From NCBI GenBank assembly GCA_025991245.1, contig BQMJ01000017.1, positions 124,001-188,000 of the forward strand: a stretch of 64,000 nucleotides of DNA, written 5' to 3'. The notes beneath the pieces were generated by a model that was given only the letters and a program-made list of their open reading frames with translations, ran no database searches and had not been told where the DNA came from. This DNA comes from Galdieria partita. Taxonomy: Eukaryota; Rhodophyta; Bangiophyceae; Galdieriales; Galdieriaceae. Position numbers and translations under genes: made by a program. Shown one piece after another: positions 47,952 through 56,880 of this stretch; the first letter of the stretch is position 1, and every line of letters starts with the position of its first letter.

Positions 47952-48651
47952 ATGCCATTTTGGTTGCTGGTAACTCTTATTTCACAGATTTTGATAACTG
48001 TCTTTGCTTGTTTAGCAATTCTTGTATTATATTTTTTGTTTCGTAAAAAACAAAAAGAATATATTTTAGCTAGAAGACAGGCAAAGGCACTAGCCGAGGA
48101 ATACGAGAGACGAGAGACAAACCGGAGAGAGATTTCTGCCAATGCTGAAAAAGAAACCTGGATTCAACGCCAGAAGATAAACTCACTTCAAGAAGAAGTT
48201 CTCAAGTTGCAGAACAATATTCTGTATCTTCGAAATGAGAAAGAAGAGTTGGAGTTGCGTTGCAAAGAACTAGTAGACTTTCGAGACCTACTAAAGAAGG
48301 TTGGTTCCTTTCAGTTTTCAGGATTTGTTGCTAATAACATTGTAGGAATTGGAAGCTTTGCCAAGTGATTCTTCGAACTTTTTGAAAGTTACGCCCAGTG
48401 ATTCAGTTGAAGTTGAACCTGTATCGTTGGGATCGTCCTCACAGAACCTCAGATCGACAACTTCAAACCCTTCGTATTCAACTCAACCAATTCTTAGGTG
48501 TGACGTTGAAGAAGAAGTTGTGTTGACGTCAAGAGGTGTTGGGGACAATATGCCAGGAGAAGATTTTGAAGATTCTGACTGCGAATATGATTTTATTCTT
48601 AACGATAGCAGCGCTGCGAAAAGCGACACAAGTGACCGAGAACTCGAATAG
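47952..48651 (+). CDS. Membrane-anchored coiled-coil protein with acidic tail, unknown
   Basis: The model is join(47952..48299, 48346..48651), 217 residues; the intron (donor GTTGGT, acceptor TTGTAG) is in phase 0. Residues about 3-30 form one hydrophobic helix (LVTLISQILITVFACLAILV), followed by a basic stop-transfer FRKKQKEY. A coiled coil runs over about 40-118 (for example INSLQEEVLKLQNNILYLRN), and the tail is acidic and Ser-rich, with EDFEDSDCEYDF. The layout resembles tail- or signal-anchored tethers on ER or Golgi. No family is recognised. Its 3' end converges with the myosin gene, leaving 130 bases. Confidence 0.65.
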
Positions 48652-48781
48652 CAAGGAATCTTCAGTTTTCATTCTTGAGATTTTCATAAATAGTGACATT
48701 TTGAAAATTGCACGTAAACAGCGAACTATGTCAAATTCTCCAAAAAACTGATTTCGTTATCAATCGAAAAGCAACTTACTT

Positions 48782-51700
48782 TTAAGAATTTTCCGAAACC
48801 ATCGATTCTGTTTCTGAAGCACTCATTTCCTTTGCTATATAGTCGAGTCTTCTTATGGTCTCGTAGTCTTCGAAAAGAAATGACAGAATAAATGTCACCT
48901 GAGCTTCATCTTTCGTCAGTCTTGAAGAAAGAATTCCTCTTCGTTCATCACAACATATAAATATTTCTTCATAATTTGATGAATAAGAAAAAATAGCTCG
49001 TCCCTTCTCGTTGAACTGTATGGAGAAACGAGACACAAGCCGTCCTTTTTGCAGCAATACAGACTCTTGACTCTTTTCCCAAGTCTGAACAGTAAGAATT
49101 CTACCGTCCTTACCGGCACAGATTACTCTCCCATCTCCACAACGAAGGCGGTACTCCGGAAGCCAGGCAGTACACTCACTGTTTTCTTTGAAGCCGCAGA
49201 ATTCGAACAGAATACGTTCTGCAGTTTCCATTTGCTGTCCTGTTGTCCTAATTCTCCTTAGCTTTGTATCGCTTTCCCAGAATAAACCCTTGTTTGTCTG
49301 AACAACAGCAACAAACTGATTATGAACAATATCCTCAAACTTATAACAAGGCCGACGAGAAGACGGATTAAGGCGCCAAGAAAAGGTTTCCCATCCCTTA
49401 ACTTTTGTACGGTCTGCTATCAAGATATTATCCTTTTTGGTGGCAGATACAAAACGCCCGTTGGGTGCTTTTATAGTAAGCAAGCCCTTACCAGGAAAGA
49501 ATTTGAGAGAAAACAGTAAAGCTGGCATTTCAAATACTTCTTCATTGAGGAAACCATTGCGAAATACATAAGCAGGAGGACGTTGAAGAATCAAGCAATT
49601 ATTTCTATCAAGGGTGAGAAATCTTCCATCCAGTGCTGATATTGCAAACTTCCCAAGTCTAGAGCATGGAATAAACCAAATAATGAAACGACATTCATCT
49701 GTTACATTTCCTGACAAAAAATCAACTTCGCTCAATTTTTGACAAGTAAGGAGTGGACCATTATCTGAACAATTCAAGTATTTTCCATGACTCGTCTGAA
49801 TACTAACTTCAAAACAAAACGAAAGCAGCATCTCCTCATTCCACCAAACATCAGAAACATTTCCTTCGGAGCCCTTGTAATATTCACTCAGGGCCTGGTA
49901 AGCTTGTACAATTTTCCGGAATTGAGCAACATTTTCTGTTCCCATACCTCTATTTCTATCAGGATGATATTTTAAGACAAGTCTTCTATATGTATGACGA
50001 ATTTCTTCGAATGTAGCACTTGGACTTACTCCAAGAGTGCGAAAGTATGGATGATAGTTTCCATTTCGTCTTCTCATTAGAGGATTGCTCAGTTTCTCGG
50101 ACCGATATGAAACGTTGGACCAAACAGAACACAGTGTAGTTTGTCTCAAAAGTTCCGAAACGAGTCGTCTCAAAGAGGCAAAATTCAAAGGATTGTCAAC
50201 TCTCCAGTCAAACGTGAATTCCGACGTATCAAACAAACAAACTGGAATGCCATTATTATTGACTTCAGAAAGCATTGACTCAAGTGAGCAGCCATCCAAC
50301 AATTCACTTGTAATTCTTTGGACCGCATTTGACAAAGCTACTATTTTCATCTGTAAAACTTGCTCAGGTTTGACATTCTTCCTAAGTGGCGCGTCTGCAT
50401 GTGTGAACGAAAATACCGTTCTTTCAAATATTTGAGGGCCGAAAGCGACAGCTAATGCTCTCAATGACTCTTCCGGTATACGATATGAATCAAAGCGATC
50501 CACAAAGATAACTGAAGTTATATTCATTGGTGGCAATTCTCGAAGATGACTGACCAAAGCCTGAGCAGAAAAAATATCATGAAGTCCAACAGTATCGAGA
50601 AGGGTAATCCCTGGTAATGAGATCGCACGAACATGAACATTGGAGAATTCTCGCACTTGATCTACTCTTACTCCCGTTGAGGATAATGAAGTCGTGACTA
50701 ACTTGGGACCGGAAACTTCAATAATATCTGAAACAATACTCGTTTCTAATGAGTCATGCTGAATATCCAATCCGGTGACAGGCACTATCTTTCTGCCGAA
50801 CATTAAATTGATCAAGGAACTCTTCCCAACACCTTCTGCGCCTACAACAAGAACGTGGGAAGACACAGGAGAAGATGAGAACTGATGTAGTGAAATATCT
50901 TGCAAGTAAGAAAAAAATTTACGGGCAAACCATCGACGAACCAATCTTTGTATAGTAAATATAGAGTGAATCTTTTTAAGGTAGTGCTTTCGTTCTAAAT
51001 AACCACGAATAGTAGCAACAATGCGGTGGGCTGCCATATGTCTTCGGAAACGTCGCTGAATGAGACAAGTTGCTCTTCTCGTTTCAATAAATTGCCTCCT
51101 TGCATGATAACAGCGAAAAATGGACTGGATCCGACAAGCAGTATGCTGCAAATTTAAAAAGTATGATCGAGACATGACCATCCTTCTTCGAGTTTGTACG
51201 TATACAATAGCCCTATGCATGTGAAGGAATCTTTTTCTCTTACAAGTCATTCTCCAAAAAGATTGCAACAGTGTGGTGGTTTTGCAAAGAAAGAGAAAAC
51301 GTTTTCTCTCAAAATGACGCCTCCAGAACGCCCCAATATGTATGGCACTTCTTCTTAATCTCAAATAATATCGTTGCGCTAAATAAGATCGCCAAATACA
51401 TTGAATACGAATACATGCACGTTGTTTTTGTTGTGCCAAATAAGATCTAAAATGCCTTTGAATAATAGTAGCTGCTCGAATACATTTCAAGCGTTCTAAA
51501 TTGCAAGCAATCCATCTTCTCGTGAACTTTTGGAAAACGAGAGTAGCCTTTCGTAGCTGTTGATATTCAATTTTCGACTGCCTCATTCGATAAATTGCCT
51601 TAATTCTCTCACAAGAACTTTTGAGTTGAAGAAAATTATTTCTTGGATAGCGACAACGTATTAGACATTGAGCAAAAATTGCTCGATCACGCAAGACTAA

Positions 51701-54700
51701 GAATTCTCGACGTAGAAGACATGCCTTCCATTGTTTCTGTATTCTCATTGCAGCTCTAGTAAACGTTTTAAACCTCATATGTTCCAAATGCTTGTATAAC
51801 TCATCAGAAACAAAAACTCTACTTCTACCAACTGCGTAACGGTTGTCTACCAAAGTATCTGCTCTTTCGAGAACTCTTTCAAGGAGAAAATACAAAGTTA
51901 CATTTTGGGAACTAATATCAAAGCAGTATAAAATACTTTTAAAACGTCTAAAGAAATCCTCGTGAGGAACTCTCACCGGAAGCCCAATCCTTCTTAAACG
52001 AACATACTCAAAGACACCCGCGCATTCTAGTTGTCTCAACACATCCTTGCCAACAAACTCACGAGGCCTCATTCTACTGTTTGGTTTAAGGCAACGAACA
52101 TAACGAGGATTCGTCGAACTCAGTATTTCCATAAGAACTGCAAGTTGTGGTCGAAACTGGGAGATAACTGTTGAAGTAAGAGGAGACGAGCTGAAAGAAA
52201 AAGTTTCAAATGCACCATTCCGAGATAAGTCAGAAGGACTCTCAAAAAACGATGAAGACGTTGTTTGTCGAAAAGTGCTAGAGCTATCTGTGTCCTCAAA
52301 CATCCAACTATTCGCTAAAAATATCGGATTACTTGAATTCTTTAAAACTTCAAGTAAGTCACTATGTAAATGATCTCTATTCTTCAGGACAATATCTCGA
52401 GTCTGGTACACAACATCACCAGCAAAATGTCTAAATAGAAACTCTCCGCGACTTCTGCCAAGTTCCGATATTCGTACGAAACTTTTATATTCTTCTGAAG
52501 AATTCTGCAGAGTATCGTAAAGTTTTTGAAGGAATCTATCATCTGTGCCTCTAGGAGCCAAACACTCTTCATCCAATAAATGTAACAAACCTAAAGGTCT
52601 TCTTTCCAATACATCAAGACGTTTTTGACAACAATCATTACTCATATCGTGCATATTAAAGGGGATATCTTCTTCATCGTAAATTTGTCGTTCACACTGA
52701 GAAATTCGATCGTTGAATTGCTGCTGTAGCTTCTCATTTGAATAGTTGATTAATAACTGCTCCAACGAATTATCGCAAGTTACTTCAAATCCGGATTGAT
52801 CAAGAACTGCCAGAAAAGAGATATGTGTCGAGTCTTCTAAAATAGAACTCTCTGAGTTCCTAAATCGATCATAAACCAATGAATCTACTCCAGAAAGCGT
52901 AAGAGCATCATTTTCTCGAAGTACATACGTGGAAGGATCTAAAAGTTGGTTAAGACGGCCAACGAGATATTCAAAAACCATTTCGTAAATATGCTTCGCC
53001 AAAGCATCTCTAGCATGCGTTGCTTGATCAACAGTACGTCGTCTCTCAAACCTCTCACCTCTCACTATGACTGCGGTTGTAGTGAGAGCATGATTCAATT
53101 CTCTCACATCCAGCATGAATAACTTGCAAACCGTTTCGAGTACTGAAGGATTCCGTAGCAGACATGTTTCATTTTCATCACAAATGAAATCGACATTTCC
53201 CAGAGCCAAGATTCCTGACAGGATAGAGAATATGCGTTCCATTTCTTCTTGTCTTAAGCCTAGTGACAACATAGAAGTTTTGGTCCGTTCAAAATCCAGT
53301 GAATCTTCTTTTCTGTTCAACGCACTTGACGCTGTGCCATGTAAATATCTGTAGCATGTCACAGAATCCGCAAGAAGCCACGACTGTCGCTCGTTGGGTG
53401 AAGCTCCGGCGATCATTTGATAAAATATATGATAATTTCTTTCTCCGAAACGATGCGATGCACATGTTACTCGAGACTTCTCAAATAAAAACTGCCGAAC
53501 ACGAGCACTCAGTATATGACCTGTTTCTAAACAATAAAATATCTGTATGAGTTTGCCAAATCTTGACGAGTTAGAGTTCAAACTTGTCCTCGCATTTCCG
53601 AATGCTTCGAGTACAGGATTCGCATGTAGAAGCTTTTCAGATATGATTCTCGACCTTACCACAACATTCGAAAAGTCATCAGCGCTGCTATTTGAAGAAT
53701 CCAGTCCATAAAACTTGCAAGTAGAACACAAGCTAGCATAACTATGTTCCCGATCATTGAGAAAGACAAGATATTTCAAAATGAATTTACAAGCTTCAGT
53801 CTTTCCAGCACCACTCTCACCAGATATAATCAGACTCTGCGGAGTTTTAGACTTCATCATGTTTCTGTAAGCAGCATCTGCCATAGAAAATATATGAGGT
53901 TTAAAGTTACAACCCAATAACTGATTGGAAAAAATTCTTTCCATAGTAGAATCATTGAACAAGCCAGGAATTGGGCAATAGGGGTTAACCGATACGAGCA
54001 ATGCTTCTCCCCCGACACATGTGTAAATCTTTTCAGTCGCATATCTACGACGAAGTAAGTCAAGAATGGGAGCTTCATGTAGGCTTCGAAGTTCAACAGC
54101 ATCTTCAAGATCCTCCAGATCATCTTCATGGAACAAGTGATACCGCTTGGTGTCTTTGATTCCTTCATTTGAAGTGGTTGATGAAGATATTATGTTTCCT
54201 TTTAAATCTAATACTTCTCCTGTTGAAGTCAGATAGCCTAGTGACCAGCTTCCTTCTGAGTTAGGATACCAGACAACAACTCTATTAAAGTGTTCTGATG
54301 ATTGAAAAACACTACTGATTGATGTCGTTGTTGAAGGTTTCTCAGTGCCGTCAACAGTGCTCATTAATACAGCACTTTCCTTGGTAGCTTCGACATTAGA
54401 GTTCCTCGAATCTCTCATAATGCTCTTGTCAGACTCTAAATACGAATATCTCTTAACGATATCGTTTAAACCTTCTTCCATAATTGTTTTATCTGTCAAT
54501 CTATCTTTCAAAACACAACAAGCACTCTCTCTTAGCTGCTCTCTGTTTCCATCCTCCTGACAAGAGAATTGGGGACTCATCGGATAGTAAAAAGAACCTT
54601 GCTTGTTTGACAGAACTACATTTGAATAATCAGGAAAAGACGCGTGGGTGCTTGAAGATTGGTTAACGACGGAATCTGGGTAAGTTGACAGCAGGGCTAC

Positions 54701-54985
54701 AGACGACGCACTATTATCACTGGGTTTCTTTGAAACTTCAGCTTGGATATTAAGGCAGCAGGTGGCATTCTCATCTTTTTCACCAAACACAACCACATCT
54801 CTCTCCCTTGTCCACCTTGAAAGCTCCCTCGCTAAGGCAAAACCCTCCTCGCTACAGTCCTCAACGAAACTTTCTGATAGTACAGATTCGAGTTTATTTT
54901 GAAAAAAACCTACATTTTCTTCCAGTTTGCTGCTAATGTCTTCTTGAAAAGAGTCCTGGATACCTTCTTGTTCTAACTTGCTCAT
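48782..54985 (-). CDS. Chimeric myosin: motor, IQ array, TOC-like GTPase, J domain, fascin-like trefoils
   Basis: One uninterrupted frame of 2067 residues from ATG at 54985. Residues 1-300: Ser/Glu-rich leader. About 305-1060: myosin motor with P-loop SGESGAGKTEA (near 390), switch I AFGNARTSLNSNSSRFGKL, switch II LDQSGFE, ECAGVFEYVRLRRIGLPVRV and GRSRVFV. About 1075-1355: some 13 IQ-like repeats of roughly 23 residues. About 1370-1600: a GTPase domain, VLVVGAEGVGKSSLINLMFG, LLDTVGL, FVDRFDSYRIPEES and FSFTHADAP; VDRxDxYR is typical of TOC34/TOC159 chloroplast import receptors. About 1647-1712: a J domain with HPD (LVLKYHPDRNRG). About 1725-2050: beta-trefoil-like repeats as in fascin (APNGRFVSATKKDNILIADR). 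Motor residues look intact. The assembly is unlike any myosin class I know. A J domain suggests Hsp70 recruitment; the rest is inference. Confidence 0.9.
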   Translation of the reverse strand: MSKLEQEGIQDSFQEDISSKLEENVGFFQNKLESVLSESFVEDCSEEGFALARELSRWTRERDVVVFGEKDENATCCLNIQAEVSKKPSDNSASSVALLSTYPDSVVNQSSSTHASFPDYSNVVLSNKQGSFYYPMSPQFSCQEDGNREQLRESACCVLKDRLTDKTIMEEGLNDIVKRYSYLESDKSIMRDSRNSNVEATKESAVLMSTVDGTEKPSTTTSISSVFQSSEHFNRVVVWYPNSEGSWSLGYLTSTGEVLDLKGNIISSSTTSNEGIKDTKRYHLFHEDDLEDLEDAVELRSLHEAPILDLLRRRYATEKIYTCVGGEALLVSVNPYCPIPGLFNDSTMERIFSNQLLGCNFKPHIFSMADAAYRNMMKSKTPQSLIISGESGAGKTEACKFILKYLVFLNDREHSYASLCSTCKFYGLDSSNSSADDFSNVVVRSRIISEKLLHANPVLEAFGNARTSLNSNSSRFGKLIQIFYCLETGHILSARVRQFLFEKSRVTCASHRFGERNYHIFYQMIAGASPNERQSWLLADSVTCYRYLHGTASSALNRKEDSLDFERTKTSMLSLGLRQEEMERIFSILSGILALGNVDFICDENETCLLRNPSVLETVCKLFMLDVRELNHALTTTAVIVRGERFERRRTVDQATHARDALAKHIYEMVFEYLVGRLNQLLDPSTYVLRENDALTLSGVDSLVYDRFRNSESSILEDSTHISFLAVLDQSGFEVTCDNSLEQLLINYSNEKLQQQFNDRISQCERQIYDEEDIPFNMHDMSNDCCQKRLDVLERRPLGLLHLLDEECLAPRGTDDRFLQKLYDTLQNSSEEYKSFVRISELGRSRGEFLFRHFAGDVVYQTRDIVLKNRDHLHSDLLEVLKNSSNPIFLANSWMFEDTDSSSTFRQTTSSSFFESPSDLSRNGAFETFSFSSSPLTSTVISQFRPQLAVLMEILSSTNPRYVRCLKPNSRMRPREFVGKDVLRQLECAGVFEYVRLRRIGLPVRVPHEDFFRRFKSILYCFDISSQNVTLYFLLERVLERADTLVDNRYAVGRSRVFVSDELYKHLEHMRFKTFTRAAMRIQKQWKACLLRREFLVLRDRAIFAQCLIRCRYPRNNFLQLKSSCERIKAIYRMRQSKIEYQQLRKATLVFQKFTRRWIACNLERLKCIRAATIIQRHFRSYLAQQKQRACIRIQCIWRSYLAQRYYLRLRRSAIHIGAFWRRHFERKRFLFLCKTTTLLQSFWRMTCKRKRFLHMHRAIVYVQTRRRMVMSRSYFLNLQHTACRIQSIFRCYHARRQFIETRRATCLIQRRFRRHMAAHRIVATIRGYLERKHYLKKIHSIFTIQRLVRRWFARKFFSYLQDISLHQFSSSPVSSHVLVVGAEGVGKSSLINLMFGRKIVPVTGLDIQHDSLETSIVSDIIEVSGPKLVTTSLSSTGVRVDQVREFSNVHVRAISLPGITLLDTVGLHDIFSAQALVSHLRELPPMNITSVIFVDRFDSYRIPEESLRALAVAFGPQIFERTVFSFTHADAPLRKNVKPEQVLQMKIVALSNAVQRITSELLDGCSLESMLSEVNNNGIPVCLFDTSEFTFDWRVDNPLNFASLRRLVSELLRQTTLCSVWSNVSYRSEKLSNPLMRRRNGNYHPYFRTLGVSPSATFEEIRHTYRRLVLKYHPDRNRGMGTENVAQFRKIVQAYQALSEYYKGSEGNVSDVWWNEEMLLSFCFEVSIQTSHGKYLNCSDNGPLLTCQKLSEVDFLSGNVTDECRFIIWFIPCSRLGKFAISALDGRFLTLDRNNCLILQRPPAYVFRNGFLNEEVFEMPALLFSLKFFPGKGLLTIKAPNGRFVSATKKDNILIADRTKVKGWETFSWRLNPSSRRPCYKFEDIVHNQFVAVVQTNKGLFWESDTKLRRIRTTGQQMETAERILFEFCGFKENSECTAWLPEYRLRCGDGRVICAGKDGRILTVQTWEKSQESVLLQKGRLVSRFSIQFNEKGRAIFSYSSNYEEIFICCDERRGILSSRLTKDEAQVTFILSFLFEDYETIRRLDYIAKEMSASETESMVSENS

Positions 54986-55760
54986 AGATCTGGTGACAAA
55001 GCGGCAAAGTTCAACGAGAGATTTTCAATTTGCGGATGATTTGAACGCCACAACACTTCTACTTGCCCACATAATATCTGTGAAACAATGCAAGCGCTCG
55101 TTCCACTTAACTTCTTCCTAACCTCTCTACCTCGATACGTAAATGCTTAATGGATCATGTGTGAACCTCAAACTTATCAAAACATTGCTTGCTTACTTTC
55201 AAAAGGACACTTTGAAAAGAAACTCAATATTCTTATATTCAACTGTCAAATTTTTAAGGGCATTTTGCTTAAGACGATTCGACAAGCAGAAGAGTTCCAA
55301 AGTTCGATAGTAATGACAGTTCTGAAAGACTCCTCTTGCAATAACTACATTAGCCATGGTCTACTATTGCGTGCAGCATTTCTGTTAAAGATGGACTTTA
55401 CACTGCACTTTTAAACTATTTCTGTTTCGCTGAAATTCATATCCCACATCATAAGGCCCTTAAAGTGGTGCGTAAAAACAAAAGTAATAAATAAGGCAAA
55501 TTGGTTAGCCTGCGCAACAAATAACAATGCACCAGCATGAAAGCAAAGCAGCGAACTTTACTCTTCTTCTGTTATGACTGAACTCTGATGCTTAGGGATG
55601 ACAGTTCATTGAATTTTTCAGAAAATTTCTATGACGTACAAGACAATATCATCGCCTCCTTCTAAGCATTAGTTACGATAACTCAAAAAGACTAGTTGTA
55701 GTCAACTATGTTACTATAGCTCGTACATAGTAATGACTCTTGAAAAATTTTTAGAAAATA
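54986..55760. other. Intergenic stretch upstream of the myosin gene
   Basis: About 775 bases between the myosin start and the 3' end of the Rab prenyltransferase gene. A plus-strand ATG frame (55157-55414, 85 residues) has no recognisable features and is not called. It is probably promoter and 5' leader for the myosin. Confidence 0.35.
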
Positions 55761-56880
55761 TCAATGGCTCTTTGAACTCCAACGTCTCATTTTCTCTTTC
55801 AAGTACACATAATAGCCATTCCTCAAAGGATCCTACAAGAATAACTAGAACTACTAGAAAAAAATATTTAACTAACCAATTCCTGTAGTGTTGTAAGAAC
55901 AGCTTCTGCATGATCAAAGTCACCAAAAGTCTGTAGAAGATAAAACTGGACAACTTATGTTTTTCGGGATTGCGAAATACAACTCCTTACCTTTATTAAT
56001 AACGCCCATTTGCATTTTGGTTCCAACACAAGAAGTTCTTCTAGAGTAGACAACTCTTTTTTTAGAATTTCGTTGCCTATGTCTAAGACACTAACTGTAG
56101 CATGACAGCTTGGCGCTCCTCGTAATAACCAATGGAAATAGAACCACGCACTTTGGTCTTCTGGCTCAGTAAAAATTGCTTGCTTAACTAACTCAAGATC
56201 TTCCTGAACTGCCAAAAAATATTGTTCCTGTCGATCCTTGTACAAAATAGGAAGGATTCGGCTTCTATGATGCCACGCGGAATAGTTCGAGAAATTAGCG
56301 TTAATACGCTCTGTCACGAATTGAAGTTCTTCTCTGGTTGGTTGCAGGCCTCTTATGTCTCCAACTCGCATTCTGTGAGCCCAACCGTGGAAATTTCGAT
56401 CATCCAAGTCAAGAAGTTTTGCACAAATTTCAAGTTCCCTCTTGAAGTACAGTTCATATATAGTAGAGGGCAAATAGCAATTTGCAATTTTCAGAAGAAA
56501 AATCCTGTGTTGCCAAGCCGAATAAGCTTTAGGATGTCTATACAAAGCTCGCTGAGTCAAATCAAACTCTGAATCAAAAAGCTGCTTCTGGGCTTCTTCT
56601 AACGAGGAAGGCTCATTCTGGGAAATTCTTTCTAGTTCATTGAGGACAAATCTCTTGTGGTAATTCCACAGACTATACTCGTCGGGATTGAGCTCTAGAA
56701 CTCGGTTGACAAGTGACAAAGCCTTAAAAAAGGTCAATAAAAAACTTTGGTTTTGAAACAAATAGCTACCTCAGCTGAGAAATCTTTCTGCTTCCACTTT
56801 TCCAGGGCCTCTTTTGCTAAACTTATAAGTCTGGCGCTATCTTCCTCTGGGGGTTCTACATAACTTTGGACTCCGTGCAT
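55761..56880 (-). CDS. RABGGTA: Rab geranylgeranyltransferase alpha subunit
   Basis: Four exons: complement(55761..55832, 55877..55930, 55991..56722, 56770..56880), 322 residues. Five PFTA repeats are visible: YSLWNYHKRFVL, YSAWQHRIFLL, FHGWAHRMRV, YSAWHHRSRIL and QSAWFYFHWLL. The C-terminus DPLRNGYYVYLKEKM resembles the Rab enzyme's family end rather than farnesyltransferase alpha. The leucine-rich and Ig-like domains of the animal protein are absent, as in fungi and protists. With its beta subunit and Rab escort protein it prenylates Rab GTPases in the cytosol. Introns are 44-60 nt. Confidence 0.93.

Noticed and set aside
54345-54666. Plus-strand frames within the myosin gene
   Set aside because: Shadows of the long minus-strand coding frame.
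55157-55414. Plus-strand ATG frame of 85 codons
   Set aside because: No family, no splicing, typical chance composition in an intergenic stretch.
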